Shown: positions 19,963-29,604, numbered from the stretch's first letter. The stretch: DNA of 64,000 bases from Pseudomonas cannabina (GCF_900100365.1 NZ_FNKU01000001.1:4539501-4603500); one strand, 5' to 3'. Notes: generated by a model from the letters alone, not told the origin. A program made the numbers and translations.

Positions 19963-20916
19963 ATGTCGGCCAAAAAGAAGCCAGTAAATACTCCGTTGCA
20001 TTTGCTCCAACAATTATCGGGCAGCTTGCTTGAACATCTGGAAGACGCCTGTTCCCAAGCTTTGACTGATGCCGAGAAATTGCTCGCCAAGCTTGAGAAG
20101 CAACGCGGCAAAGCGCAGGAAAAACTGCACAAGTCCCGCACCAAACTGCAAGACGCCGCCACCGCCGGGAAGGCCAAGGCGCAGACCAAGGCAAAAGATG
20201 CCGTGGCTGAACTGGAAGAATTGCTGGATGCGCTCAAGGAGCGTCAGACCGAAACCCGCACTTACATTCTGCACCTCAAGCGTGATGCTCAAGAGAGCCT
20301 GAAGCTGGCCCAGGGTATCGGCCGTGTGAAAGAAGCGGTTGGTAAAGTGTTGAGCACTCGCGACGCCAAACCCGTCGCGTCTAAAGTCGCGGCCAAGGCG
20401 CCTGCTGCAAAAGCTCCGGTGAAAGCCGCCACCAAACCCGTTGCCAAAGCTCCGGCCAAACCGGCTGCCAGTGCTAAAGCAGCGCCTCGCCCTGCCGTGA
20501 GCAAAGCACCGGCCGCAAGTAAAGCGCCTACCAAGCCAGCCGCTAAACCGGCTACCCGGTCGACTGCTGCAGCCAAACCGGTTGCTGCGAAAACCGCTGC
20601 GGCCAAGCCCGTTGCAGCCCGATCGACTGCCGCCAAACCGGCTGCAAAACCTGCCGCAACCAAAGCACCTGCTGCCAAAACCCCTGCAAGCAGCGCTGCC
20701 AAACCTGCCGCCGTAAAAGCGCCGGTTGCCAAGCCTGCCGCGAAAGCTCCAGCCAAGTCGCCGGTAAAAGCAGCAGCCAAACCCGCTGCTAAACCTGCGG
20801 CCAAGCCAGCTGCAAAACCTGCTGTCGCCAAGTCAGCGACGCCAGCGCCTGCCGCCACGCCGGCTGCTGCACCCGCCACACCGACCAACAGCGCAACGCC
20901 TGGCAGCGCCTCTTAA
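19963..20916 (+). CDS. algP: AlgP, histone H1-like lysine/alanine/proline-rich protein
   Basis: A 317-residue DNA-associated protein (also called AlgR3) linked to alginate regulation in P. aeruginosa. The first 125 residues form a charged coiled-coil domain. The rest is a basic tail of degenerate KPAA/KAPA-type repeats resembling eukaryotic histone H1. AGGAGG lies about nine bases before the ATG. The repeat tail varies in length between strains in this family. Confidence 0.95.
   Translation: MSAKKKPVNTPLHLLQQLSGSLLEHLEDACSQALTDAEKLLAKLEKQRGKAQEKLHKSRTKLQDAATAGKAKAQTKAKDAVAELEELLDALKERQTETRTYILHLKRDAQESLKLAQGIGRVKEAVGKVLSTRDAKPVASKVAAKAPAAKAPVKAATKPVAKAPAKPAASAKAAPRPAVSKAPAASKAPTKPAAKPATRSTAAAKPVAAKTAAAKPVAARSTAAKPAAKPAATKAPAAKTPASSAAKPAAVKAPVAKPAAKAPAKSPVKAAAKPAAKPAAKPAAKPAVAKSATPAPAATPAAAPATPTNSATPGSAS
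20345..20895 (+). repeat. tandem degenerate KPAA-coding repeats inside algP
   Basis: About 12-bp units such as AAACCTGCCGCC, AAACCGGCTGCC and AAGCCAGCTGCA recur, coding Lys-Pro-Ala-Ala and variants. The run makes algP prone to length changes by slippage or recombination. Confidence 0.8.
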
Positions 20917-21389
20917 GCCCGGTCAACGCTGACATCGACCGCGATGCGCAACACCTGTAGCGCATCGCGGTTCTCTGCGGCACTCCCCTCTGCAAGTCCT
21001 TTCAGCCAGTCGCCTGCATTTCGTGCATCACCCTCTGGCCAGCCATCGGCTAACGCCTCAAGCCTCAGCAGCAGACTCCGCTCCGCCTCTAGTTCGAGCG
21101 CCTTTACGTTGCTTCGTAACGTACTCAGCGCAGCGTCCTGCTGTGCCGCATCACGCCACTGAGTGCGCAAATCCCGCAGTGGGCGCACTACTTCATTGTG
21201 CCAGGGCGTCGCCAATTGTCCGATTTGCATGATTCGTTGCGTCGTGCAGGCCACGCCGCGCGACTCGAGCCAGACACCGCAAAGCACCATGCACACGTTG
21301 GCCCCGTTGGCTTGTAGCGCAAGACAAGCCTGTTCCACACCCGGTCGGGCGTAGAAATCGAGGGTGAAACTCCAGAGCGCTGAAGGCAT
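20913..21389 (-). CDS. TIGR02444 family protein
   Basis: A 158-residue soluble, mostly helical protein beginning MPSALWSFTLDFYARPGVEQACL, which matches the conserved proteobacterial family TIGR02444 of unknown function. GGTGGA lies about six bases before the ATG at 21389. An upstream in-frame start at 21434 would overlap the divergent ABC-F start region and is not preferred. The gene follows algP convergently. Confidence 0.8.
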   Translation of the reverse strand: MPSALWSFTLDFYARPGVEQACLALQANGANVCMVLCGVWLESRGVACTTQRIMQIGQLATPWHNEVVRPLRDLRTQWRDAAQQDAALSTLRSNVKALELEAERSLLLRLEALADGWPEGDARNAGDWLKGLAEGSAAENRDALQVLRIAVDVSVDRA

Positions 21390-21435
21390 AGTGATCCACC
21401 TGTTCAGGACGAAGCTGGTAGACTCCGCCGCCATT

Positions 21436-23346
21436 ATGATTCGACTTCAAAGCCTTACCTTACAGCGTGGTCCGCAACGTCTGCTAGAAGACGCCGAGCT
21501 GACTCTGCACGCCGGCCATAAAGCCGGTCTGATCGGTGCCAACGGCGCCGGTAAATCCAGCCTGTTCGCTTTGCTGCGCGGCGAGCTGACGCCCGACGCC
21601 GGTGACTGCCTGCTGCCCGCCGACTGGCGCATCGCGCACATGCGTCAGGAGGTCGATACCCTCGAACGCCTGGCCGTGGACTACGTTCTCGACGGCGACG
21701 AGCGCCTGCGCGAAGTGCAACGCTCGCTGGCCGAAGCCGAAACCGCGCAGGACGGTGCAGCTCAGGCGCGCCTGCATTCGGAGCTCGACAGCGCTGACGG
21801 TTATACCGCCGACGCCCGCGCGCGCAAGCTGCTGGCCGGGCTCGGCTTCACCAACGAGCAGATGGAACGGCAGGTCGGCAGCTTCTCCGGCGGCTGGCGG
21901 ATGCGTCTGAACCTGGCGCAGGCGCTGATGTGTCCGTCAGACCTGCTTTTGCTCGATGAGCCGACCAACCACTTGGACCTCGATGCCATTCTGTGGCTTG
22001 AAGACTGGCTCAAGAGCTACCCCGGCACGTTACTGCTGATTTCCCACGACCGGGATTTTCTCGATGCCGTGGTCGACCACATCGCCCACGTCGAACAGCG
22101 CAAAATCACCCTCTATCGCGGGGGCTACAGCGCCTTCGAACGTGCTCGCGCCGAACGTCTGGCCCAGCAGCAACAGGCCTACGAGAAACAGCAGGTGCAA
22201 CGCGCGCACATGGAGAAATACATTGCGCGCTTCAAGGCCCAGGCCACCAAGGCCCGCCAGGCGCAGAGCCGCATAAAGGCACTGGAGCGCATGGAAGAGC
22301 TGTCCGCCGCGCACGTCGATTCGCCGTTCAACTTCGTCTTCCGCGAGTCCGACAAAATCTCCAGCCCGCTGCTGGACCTGTCCGATGCGCGCCTGGGCTA
22401 CGGCGATAAAACCGTGCTGGAGAAGGTCAAGCTGCAACTGACCCCAGGCGCGCGCATCGGCCTGCTAGGGCCCAACGGCGCGGGCAAGTCGACACTGATC
22501 AAAAACCTCGCGGGCGAGCTTGAACCGCAAAGCGGTCGGCTGGTGCGTGGCGAAAACCTCACCGTGGGCTATTTCGCCCAGCATCAGCTCGACTCACTGG
22601 ACTCCAAAGCAACGCCGTTGCTGCACTTGCAGCGCTTGGCACCGACCGAGCGCGAACAGACCCTGCGCGACTTTCTCGGCGGCTTCGACTTCCGTGGCGC
22701 ACGTCTGGACGAGCCGGTCCTGAATTTCTCGGGTGGCGAAAAAGCGCGCCTGGCGCTGGCGCTGATTGCCTGGGAAAATCCCAACCTGCTGCTGCTCGAT
22801 GAACCGACCAACCACCTGGACCTGGAAATGCGCCTGGCGCTGACCATGGCGTTGCAGGAATTCGGCGGAGCGGTACTGGTGGTGTCTCACGATCGGCATT
22901 TGCTGAAGAGCACCACCGATGATTTCCTGTTGGTGGCCGACGGCCGCGTGCAGGAGTTCGATGGCGATCTGGATGACTACACCCGCTGGCTGGCCGACTA
23001 CCGTCTGCGCAACGCGCCGGTCAGCAACACGCCGGTCAACGCTGACAAGACCGACAAGAAAGCCCAGCGTCAGCAGGCCGCAGCGCTGCGTCAGCAACTG
23101 GCTCCGCACAAGCGCGAAGCCGACAAGCTAGAGCGCGAGCTCGGACTGGTGAATGAAACACTCGCCAAAGCCGAAGCAGCCCTGGCGGACAGCACCAATT
23201 ACGATGCCGCCAACAAAGACAAACTGCGCGATCTGCTGGCCGAGCAAGCGAAGCTGAAAGTGCGTGAATCCGAGCTGGAAGATGCCTGGATGCAGGCACT
23301 GGAGCTGCTGGAGTCGATGCAGGCCGAACTGGAAGCGCTGTCGTGA
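21436..23346 (+). CDS. yheS: ABC-F family ribosome-associated ATPase (YheS-like)
   Basis: A 636-residue soluble protein with two ABC domains and no membrane segments. Walker A motifs are at about residues 35 (GANGAGKSS) and 345 (GPNGAGKST). Both are followed by an LDEPTNHLDL Walker B. The linker (about 240-300) is charged, and the C-terminal coiled coil spans about 540-636. ABC-F proteins act on the ribosomal E site. The length and C-terminal extension fit YheS better than Uup or EttA. The start MIRLQSLTLQRG is chosen over an upstream start at 21364. Confidence 0.9.
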   Translation: MIRLQSLTLQRGPQRLLEDAELTLHAGHKAGLIGANGAGKSSLFALLRGELTPDAGDCLLPADWRIAHMRQEVDTLERLAVDYVLDGDERLREVQRSLAEAETAQDGAAQARLHSELDSADGYTADARARKLLAGLGFTNEQMERQVGSFSGGWRMRLNLAQALMCPSDLLLLDEPTNHLDLDAILWLEDWLKSYPGTLLLISHDRDFLDAVVDHIAHVEQRKITLYRGGYSAFERARAERLAQQQQAYEKQQVQRAHMEKYIARFKAQATKARQAQSRIKALERMEELSAAHVDSPFNFVFRESDKISSPLLDLSDARLGYGDKTVLEKVKLQLTPGARIGLLGPNGAGKSTLIKNLAGELEPQSGRLVRGENLTVGYFAQHQLDSLDSKATPLLHLQRLAPTEREQTLRDFLGGFDFRGARLDEPVLNFSGGEKARLALALIAWENPNLLLLDEPTNHLDLEMRLALTMALQEFGGAVLVVSHDRHLLKSTTDDFLLVADGRVQEFDGDLDDYTRWLADYRLRNAPVSNTPVNADKTDKKAQRQQAAALRQQLAPHKREADKLERELGLVNETLAKAEAALADSTNYDAANKDKLRDLLAEQAKLKVRESELEDAWMQALELLESMQAELEALS

Positions 23347-23362
23347 GCGAGGCAAGGGGTTG

Positions 23363-23956
23363 ATGGAAGTGTTGGGTTTGCCGATCTCCGCCTACTGGAT
23401 TGAGCCGCTGTTGATCGGCGTGCAGATTCTGCTGATCCTGCTGGCCGGCTATGTGTTGCAGCGAATCGTCGGCGGCTTTCTGACCGGCCTGGGCGAACGC
23501 TATCCGTTGCCACCCGAGCTGCTGGTGCCGGTTCGCGGTGGCTTGCGCTGGCTGATCATGGGCAGCGCGTTCGTCTTCGTGCTGGGCAGGCTCGGCGTTT
23601 CGGCCACGGTGCTGTGGACTGCCTTGTCTGGCTTCGTCGCCGTCGCGGCGGTAGCCTTCTTCGCCATGTGGAGCGTGTTGTCGAACCTGCTCTGCGCCAT
23701 CCTGATCTTCACCATCGGCCCGTTCCGCATCGGTGACATGGTCGAGCTGGTCGACACGCTGGACAAGCCCGGCGTGAAGGGGCGGGTGACCGCCATCAAC
23801 CTGATGTTCACTACCCTGATCGAGACCCCAGAGGCCGGTGGCGCGCTGGTTCAGGTGCCCAACAGCCAGTTTTTCCAGAAGTCGGTTCGACGCTGGCGCG
23901 GCAGCGATCTGCTCCCGCAGGTGGCGGTCGCAAAACAACCGGATGAGCAGGACTAG
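23363..23956 (+). CDS. small MscS-type mechanosensitive ion channel protein
   Basis: A 197-residue membrane protein with three helices (about residues 12-32, 54-72, 78-110), the last being the glycine/alanine-rich pore helix followed by an MscS beta domain (FRIGDMVEL ... VQVPNSQFF). It lacks the large C-terminal vestibule of E. coli MscS. It follows the ABC-F gene by 16 bases and may be cotranscribed with it. Confidence 0.8.
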   Translation: MEVLGLPISAYWIEPLLIGVQILLILLAGYVLQRIVGGFLTGLGERYPLPPELLVPVRGGLRWLIMGSAFVFVLGRLGVSATVLWTALSGFVAVAAVAFFAMWSVLSNLLCAILIFTIGPFRIGDMVELVDTLDKPGVKGRVTAINLMFTTLIETPEAGGALVQVPNSQFFQKSVRRWRGSDLLPQVAVAKQPDEQD

Positions 23957-24023
23957 AAATAGTTAGCGTTGCAAACCGTTAGGCACTAATTTATCGGGCA
24001 TTGGACTTTGCTTGAGGTGCAAG

Positions 24024-24656
24024 ATGGCGTTTGAAACGTGGCTGGGCTTTTTTGCAGCCTGCTGGATTATCAGTCTTTCCCCTGGCGCAGGCGCTATCGC
24101 TTCGATGTCCTGCGGGCTGCAGTATGGCTTCTGGCGCGGTTACTGGAATGCGCTTGGGCTGCAAATCGCCTTGGTGGCACAGATCGCCATCGTTGCTGCC
24201 GGTCTTGGCGCCGTGCTGGCAGCCTCCGAGATGGCGTTCACGCTGATCAAGTGGTTCGGCGTGGCGTATCTGGTCTATCTGGGCATCAAGCAGTGGCGCG
24301 CACTGCCTGCCGACTTGGCTGACGAATCTGCAGTTCGCCCTGTAGGCAAACCGATGACTCTCGTCATGCGCGGCTTTCTGGTCAATATCAGCAACCCCAA
24401 GGCGCTGATTTTCATACTGGCAATTCTGCCGCAGTTCATCGATCCGGCTGCGCCACTGTTGATCCAGTACGTCATCATCGCGGCGACCATGGTGGTGGTC
24501 GATCTGATCGTCATGGCGGGCTACACCGGGTTGGCGTCAAAGGTGTTGCGACTGCTCAAGACACCTCGCCAGCAGCGCCGTCTGAATCGTACCTTCGCCA
24601 GCCTGTTCGTGGGCGCGGCCGGCTTTCTGGCGACGCTGCATCGCGGTACGGCCTGA
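24024..24656 (+). CDS. LysE/RhtB family amino-acid exporter
   Basis: A 210-residue inner-membrane exporter with six predicted helices and family motifs SPGAGAIASMSCGLQYGFWRG near the start and NISNPKALIFILAILPQFI at about 122-140. GAGGTG lies just before the ATG at 24024; an earlier TTG start at 24012 is less likely. RhtB proteins export homoserine, threonine or other neutral amino acids; the substrate here is not known. Confidence 0.88.
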   Translation: MAFETWLGFFAACWIISLSPGAGAIASMSCGLQYGFWRGYWNALGLQIALVAQIAIVAAGLGAVLAASEMAFTLIKWFGVAYLVYLGIKQWRALPADLADESAVRPVGKPMTLVMRGFLVNISNPKALIFILAILPQFIDPAAPLLIQYVIIAATMVVVDLIVMAGYTGLASKVLRLLKTPRQQRRLNRTFASLFVGAAGFLATLHRGTA

Positions 24657-24800
24657 ATCGGTCGCACACCGGCTGCTGCCTGTATACCGATCACCTGAAA
24701 CAGAGCATGACGCACTGTTTAAGGCCTCCTCAGGGCTGATTGTAAAATTCAGTAACAAAAATGCGCCGCTGCTATTGAGAAGCTCTCTTGCGAAGTTAAC

Positions 24801-24818
24801 AATGCAACGCATCGCATT
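24801..24818. promoter_or_regulatory. possible Fur box upstream of the FTR1-type iron permease
   Basis: AATGCAACGCATCGCATT is an inverted repeat with AATGC/GCATT arms, like Pseudomonas Fur sites. It lies 18 bases before the iron permease start. The centre matches the Fur consensus only loosely. Confidence 0.35.
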
Positions 24819-24835
24819 CTTGTTGAGATTCTGCA

Positions 24836-26734
24836 ATGCCCCTCCGCTCTCATGTCCTTGCCTGGCTGCTGACGCCGCTATTGATGCTGTGCAGCCTCAG
24901 CACTTTTGCCGACCCTGTTGAAGGTGCGGCCCAGGCGCTGCATCTGCTGGATTACCTCGGCGCTGATTACCCGGCTGCGGTAGCAGATGGCAAGGTTGTG
25001 GCCGACGCCCGGTATCAGCAGCAGCTTGAAAACCTGACCGCGCTGCAAGGCTTGATTGTGACGTTGCCGCAGCGGGCCGAGCGCGCAGAACTGGAGCAGG
25101 GCGTTGCGGAGCTGAAAAGTGCCGTGACCAGCCACAAGGACAGTGCGCAGGTTGCACGTCAGGCACGGCAATTGGGCGCGAAGCTCGCGCTGGCCTATGA
25201 AGTCAGCCAGGCACCAGCTATCACGCCGGACCCGGCTCGTGGTGCGCCGCTGTATGCACAGCATTGCTCGGTCTGCCACGGTGACAGCGGCGCGGGAGAC
25301 GGCCCGGCAGGCATCGGTCTGGAACCGCCACCGTCGAACCTGCGTGACGCGGCGCGCCTCGATCGCCTGAGCCTTTACGACCTCTACAACGCAACCGGTC
25401 TGGGCATTGCCGGCACCGACATGCCCGCGTTCGTCGATCAACTGGATGACCGCCAGCGTTGGGACGTTGCTACCTACCTCGCCAGTTTCAGTGCGCAGCC
25501 GGTCGCCAATCCCGCCAAGACCTTCAATATCGCCGACCTGGCTCGCCAGACGCCCGCCGAAGTTCTGGCTGCCGAGGGCCAGGACGCCGCCGCGACGTTT
25601 CGCGCTCAACGCGCGCAGCCGCCACAAGTGCAGCGCGGTCCGGCCCAACTGCTGGATTACACCAGTGTAACGCTGGACAAGAGCATCGCTGCCTACAAGG
25701 CAGGCGATCACGAGCAAGCCTACGACTTGTCGGTCGCAGCCTATCTGGAGGGCTTCGAGCTGGTCGAAAGCTCGCTGGACAACGTGGACGCGAATGTCCG
25801 CAAGGACACTGAAAAGAGCCTGATGGCCTACCGTCAGTCGTTGCAGGACGGCCTGCCGTTGCCGCAGGTTGCGCAAAAACTGGAAACGGCGAAGTCCAGG
25901 CTTAAAGAGTCGGCTGGCCTGCTGGGCAGCGACGGCCTCAGTCAGTCACTGAGCTACATCTCGGGCCTGTTGATCCTGCTGCGCGAAGGGCTGGAAGCGA
26001 TTCTGGTGCTGGCAGCGATTCTGGCGTTCCTGCGCAACACCGGGCAACAGTCTGCCGTGCGCAGCGTCAATATCGGCTGGGGGCTGGCGCTACTGGCCGG
26101 GTTGGCTACCTGGGCGCTGGCGGCTTACGTGATCGATGTCAGCGGCGCGCAGCGTGAGTTGCTGGAAGGCGCCACCGCTCTGTTTGCCAGCGTGATGGTG
26201 CTCTGGCTCGGCGTGTGGATGCATGACCGTCGTCACGCGGCCGCGTGGCAGGATTACGTCAAGAGCAGCCTGGTCGGCGGTGGCGGCCGATTCGGGTTCG
26301 CGGTGCTGGCATTTTTCTCGGTGTATCGCGAGCTGTTCGAAGTGATCCTGTTCTATGAAACCCTGTGGTTGCAGGCTGGCCCGGCTGGCCACGATGCGGT
26401 GCTGGCGGGCGGCGCCACGGCGCTGGTGCTGTTGGTGGGTCTGGCATGGGTCATCCTGCGCGGCTCGGCGAAACTGCCGCTGTCGATGTTCTTCGGCATC
26501 AACGCCGCGCTGCTCTGTGCGCTGTCGGTGGTGTTCGCCGGTCATGGCGTCAAGGCGCTGCAGGAAGCAGGCATATTCGGCACCCGGCCGGTGCCATTCT
26601 TCGAGTTCGACTGGCTGGGCATTCACGCCGACCTATATTCGCTCAGCGCACAGGCCATCGCTCTGATTGCCATCGCGGTGCTTTACGGGCGCAGCCTTCT
26701 GGCAGAGAAACGCAGGGTTCAGGCAACGGACTGA
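24836..26734 (+). CDS. FTR1 family iron permease fused to a cytochrome c domain
   Basis: A 632-residue protein that probably imports iron across the inner membrane. A signal peptide (1-25) leads into a helical periplasmic region and a c-type heme site C144-S-V-C147-H148 with a methionine ligand candidate in GTDMPAF. A second helical region follows, then seven transmembrane helices with the FTR1 iron motifs REGLE (383-387) and RELFE (498-502). No EfeO or EfeB genes are adjacent, so the built-in cytochrome may supply the redox step, as seen in related cytochrome-FTR1 fusions. Confidence 0.9.
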   Translation: MPLRSHVLAWLLTPLLMLCSLSTFADPVEGAAQALHLLDYLGADYPAAVADGKVVADARYQQQLENLTALQGLIVTLPQRAERAELEQGVAELKSAVTSHKDSAQVARQARQLGAKLALAYEVSQAPAITPDPARGAPLYAQHCSVCHGDSGAGDGPAGIGLEPPPSNLRDAARLDRLSLYDLYNATGLGIAGTDMPAFVDQLDDRQRWDVATYLASFSAQPVANPAKTFNIADLARQTPAEVLAAEGQDAAATFRAQRAQPPQVQRGPAQLLDYTSVTLDKSIAAYKAGDHEQAYDLSVAAYLEGFELVESSLDNVDANVRKDTEKSLMAYRQSLQDGLPLPQVAQKLETAKSRLKESAGLLGSDGLSQSLSYISGLLILLREGLEAILVLAAILAFLRNTGQQSAVRSVNIGWGLALLAGLATWALAAYVIDVSGAQRELLEGATALFASVMVLWLGVWMHDRRHAAAWQDYVKSSLVGGGGRFGFAVLAFFSVYRELFEVILFYETLWLQAGPAGHDAVLAGGATALVLLVGLAWVILRGSAKLPLSMFFGINAALLCALSVVFAGHGVKALQEAGIFGTRPVPFFEFDWLGIHADLYSLSAQAIALIAIAVLYGRSLLAEKRRVQATD

Positions 26735-26747
26735 TACTTTTGCAGAT

Positions 26748-26779
26748 GCAGGACAAGTGACATTGGTCGCTTGTCCTGC
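26748..26779. terminator. inverted repeat downstream of the iron permease, possible terminator
   Basis: GCAGGACAAG and CTTGTCCTGC make a perfect ten-base stem with a twelve-base loop. There is no clear T run after it, so termination is only possible. Confidence 0.35.
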
Positions 26780-26949
26780 GTTACCTTTCGGTGAGCCCTT
26801 GCTGCGTGCCATCCCGCTGTTTCCAGACCCTGTACAAACAACCACCTGCCATTTCTGTCAGCAGACGCCTTTTTAGTTCAGGCCTAGTGTAGTGAAACGC
26901 CAACTCGGCAACCGGGGACTGGCGCATTTACCTGAGAACGAGGTGGGTG

Positions 26950-27180
26950 ATGGCCAAGTACGAGATACGGTTGTGGGCGGAAGATACAGCGCGACATAAC
27001 CATCCTGTAATAGCCATTGAGTTTTATGAGGACGATGAACTGCAAGAGCATGTCCTGATAAAACTTTACCCTCATGGGCGATACGAAATAATTGAAGGCG
27101 AATTGGGCAGGGACGAGGCGATGCTGCAGGTTTTGGCCTTGGCGTTCAGGAAGAAGGTCGCTGAGTTAGTGGCTTGGTAA
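26950..27180 (+). CDS. small hypothetical protein
   Basis: A 76-residue acidic protein starting MAKYEIRLWAEDTARH. It is not recognised as a known family. GAGGTGG lies a few bases before the ATG at 26950, which is good support for translation. A strong terminator at 27217-27249 follows. The composition is slightly AT-richer than its neighbours. No function is proposed. Confidence 0.6.
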   Translation: MAKYEIRLWAEDTARHNHPVIAIEFYEDDELQEHVLIKLYPHGRYEIIEGELGRDEAMLQVLALAFRKKVAELVAW

Positions 27181-27216
27181 AAACACGATTGAAATCTTCG
27201 TCGCTAAAGGACAACT

Positions 27217-27249
27217 AAAAAAGGTTCGCTCAAACGAGCGAACCTTTTT
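27217..27249. terminator. bidirectional Rho-independent terminator
   Basis: GGTTCGCTC and GAGCGAACC pair perfectly around an AAAC loop, with six A before and five T after. It can end both the small plus-strand gene and the minus-strand yheV-prlC unit. Confidence 0.9.
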
Positions 27250-27268
27250 ATCGAGACTGAGCCAGCCC

Positions 27269-27556
27269 TCAGTCCAGATCAACCGGCTTCTTCAACTTCG
27301 GATTGGGAAAGAACTGCACACCCTGCACTTTCGGATCTGCCGGTTTGACCACCGCCTTGTTGACCCGCGTGCCCAGCTCCTTCGGGATCGAAAGCCCCTG
27401 TGCATTGAGCGTATCGCTGTAGCCGCAGCCGACGCACTCGCGGTGCGGCACGTCGTCTTCGCTCCACATCATCAGCTTGTCAGGCTCGCTGCATGCCGGG
27501 CACACAGCCCCGGCGATAAAGCGTTTTTTGGTAATGACTGCCGGTGTCTCAGTCAT
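27269..27556 (-). CDS. YheV family zinc-ribbon protein (TIGR02443)
   Basis: A 95-residue protein with two cysteine pairs, CPAC (about residues 19-22) and CVGC (about 41-44), as in the YheV/TIGR02443 putative metal-binding family. Its ATG overlaps the prlC stop (ATGA on the minus strand), so it is translated with prlC. The function is unknown; the coupling to an oligopeptidase gene is conserved in Pseudomonas. Confidence 0.8.
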   Translation of the reverse strand: MTETPAVITKKRFIAGAVCPACSEPDKLMMWSEDDVPHRECVGCGYSDTLNAQGLSIPKELGTRVNKAVVKPADPKVQGVQFFPNPKLKKPVDLD

Positions 27557-29604
27557 GCTGCCGCATCCTCACTCAAGCCGCTGTGACGCAACAATGCGTC
27601 AATCGACGGCTCGCGTCCGCGGAAGTCGACGAACAGCACCATCGGCGCCTGCGATCCGCCACGCGCGAGAATGGCTTCGCGGAAAGCCCGTCCGGTTTCT
27701 GCGTTAAGCACGCCGTCTTCTTCGAACTTGGAGAACGCATCGGCGGACAATACTTCGGCCCACTTGTAGCTGTAATAACCCGCTGCGTAACCGCCTGCAA
27801 AGATGTGCGCAAAGCTGTTCGGGAAGCGGTTGTAAGCGGGCGGGCGCATTACCGACACTTCGTCACGCACGCCTTCCAGCACGTCAAGCACACTGCGGCC
27901 ATCGCCATGCGTGGCATGCAGCTCGAAGTCGAACAGCGAGAACTCAAGCTGACGCACCATCATCAGACCGGACTGGAAGTTCTTGGCCGCGAGCATTTTC
28001 TCCAGCAGGTCCTGCGGCAGTGGCTCGCCGGTTTCGTAATGACCGGAAATCAGCGCCAGACCTTCAGGCTCCCAGCACCAGTTTTCCATGAACTGGCTCG
28101 GTAACTCGACCGCATCCCAAGCCACGCCGTTGATACCGGAAACACCGGCATGCTCGACGCGGGTCAGCAGGTGATGCAGACCGTGACCGAATTCGTGGAA
28201 CAGGGTGGTCACTTCGTCATGGGTCAGCAGCGCAGGCTTGCCCGCCACTGCCGGGGTGAAGTTGCACACCAGATTGGCCACCGGGCTTTGCAGCGTGCCT
28301 TCAGCGGTGCGGCGACGGTCGCGAGCGCCGTCCATCCAGGCACCGCCACGCTTGTTGGCGCGGGCGTACAGGTCGAAGAAGAAGCGCCCGACGTGTTGGC
28401 CGTTTTCCTTGATCTCGAACAGACGAACGTCCGGGTGCCAGGTATCGAAGCCTTTCTGCTCGGCGATTTCGATGCCATACAGACGCTGAACGATAGAGAA
28501 CAGGCCGTTCAGCACCGTATCGATAGGGAAGTAAGCGCGCAGAATTTCCTGAGAAACGCTGTAACGCTGCTCACGCAACTTCTCGCCGTAGAAACCGCTG
28601 TCCCAGCTTTGCAGATCCGCGCAGCCCTGTTCGGCGGCATACGCCTTGAGCTGCTCAAGGTCCTGAGCGGCGAACGGTTTGCTGCGCTTGGCCAGATCAC
28701 GCAGGAAGCTCAGCACCTGATCGCTGGACTCGGCCATCTTGGTCGCCAGGCTCAGCTCGGCAAAGTTCGCATAGCCCAGCAGTTGCGCCAGCTCCTGCCG
28801 CAGATCGAGAATCTGCTCCATGACCGGCGTATTGTCGTTCTTGCCAGCGTTGGGGCCTTGGTCCGAAGCACGGGTGCAGTACGCCGCATAGACTTCTTCA
28901 CGCAGGGCGCGGTCTTCGGCGTAGGTCATCACCGCGTAATAGCTCGGGAATTCCAAGGTAATCAGATAACCATCGAGGTCTTTGGCCTTGGCGGCGGCAG
29001 CCATCTGCTGCTTGGCAGAGTCAGTCAGGCCGGCGAGGGCGGACTCGTCAGTAACCAGCTTGGTCCAGGCCTGAGTGGCATCGAGCAACTGGTTGGAAAA
29101 CTGGCTGCCCAGCTCCGACAGTTTGCTCTGCACTTCGGCATAACGTTTCTGCTGCTCGGGCGGCAGATCGATGCCGGACAGACGGAAGTCACGCAGCGCC
29201 TGCTCCAGAATGGTCTTTTGAGCCACATCGAAACTGGCCGCTTCAGGGCCATTGGCCAAGGCTTCATAGGCCTGGAACAGCTCGCGATTCTGGCCCATCT
29301 CGGTGGAGTAGGCGCTCAATGCTGGCAGGCAGGATTCATAGGCTTCACGCAGTTCGGCACTGTTGCACACGGCATTCAGGTGGCTGACCGGACTCCATGC
29401 CGCGCCGAGGCGGTCATTCAATTCGTCCATGGTCAGCACCAGCCCGGCCCAGGTCGGCGTCGAGCCCTGTGTGGCGAGGATGTCGGCAATCGCGGCACGG
29501 TTGTCGGCCAGGATCTGTTCGATAGCAGGTTTGACATGTTCGGCACGGATCGCCGAAAAGGGTGGCAGGTCGTACGATTGCAGAAGAGGGTTGTTCGCGC
29601 TCAC
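27553..29604 (-). CDS. prlC: oligopeptidase A (M3 family)
   Basis: Cytoplasmic zinc peptidase that degrades signal peptides and short peptides. The 683-residue protein has the M3 motif HEFGHGLHH with the downstream glutamate region and the substrate-binding FAHIFAGGYAAGYYSYKWAE. A GTG at 29604 (VSANNPLLQSYDL) is taken as start because AAGGTG precedes it and the homologous N-terminus begins there; the open frame extends much further upstream without support. Confidence 0.95.
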   Translation of the reverse strand: MSANNPLLQSYDLPPFSAIRAEHVKPAIEQILADNRAAIADILATQGSTPTWAGLVLTMDELNDRLGAAWSPVSHLNAVCNSAELREAYESCLPALSAYSTEMGQNRELFQAYEALANGPEAASFDVAQKTILEQALRDFRLSGIDLPPEQQKRYAEVQSKLSELGSQFSNQLLDATQAWTKLVTDESALAGLTDSAKQQMAAAAKAKDLDGYLITLEFPSYYAVMTYAEDRALREEVYAAYCTRASDQGPNAGKNDNTPVMEQILDLRQELAQLLGYANFAELSLATKMAESSDQVLSFLRDLAKRSKPFAAQDLEQLKAYAAEQGCADLQSWDSGFYGEKLREQRYSVSQEILRAYFPIDTVLNGLFSIVQRLYGIEIAEQKGFDTWHPDVRLFEIKENGQHVGRFFFDLYARANKRGGAWMDGARDRRRTAEGTLQSPVANLVCNFTPAVAGKPALLTHDEVTTLFHEFGHGLHHLLTRVEHAGVSGINGVAWDAVELPSQFMENWCWEPEGLALISGHYETGEPLPQDLLEKMLAAKNFQSGLMMVRQLEFSLFDFELHATHGDGRSVLDVLEGVRDEVSVMRPPAYNRFPNSFAHIFAGGYAAGYYSYKWAEVLSADAFSKFEEDGVLNAETGRAFREAILARGGSQAPMVLFVDFRGREPSIDALLRHSGLSEDAAA

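Noticed and set aside
20345..20895. Regular repeats that could suggest a CRISPR array or satellite
   Set aside because: They are in-frame codon repeats for Lys-Pro-Ala-Ala in algP, without spacers.
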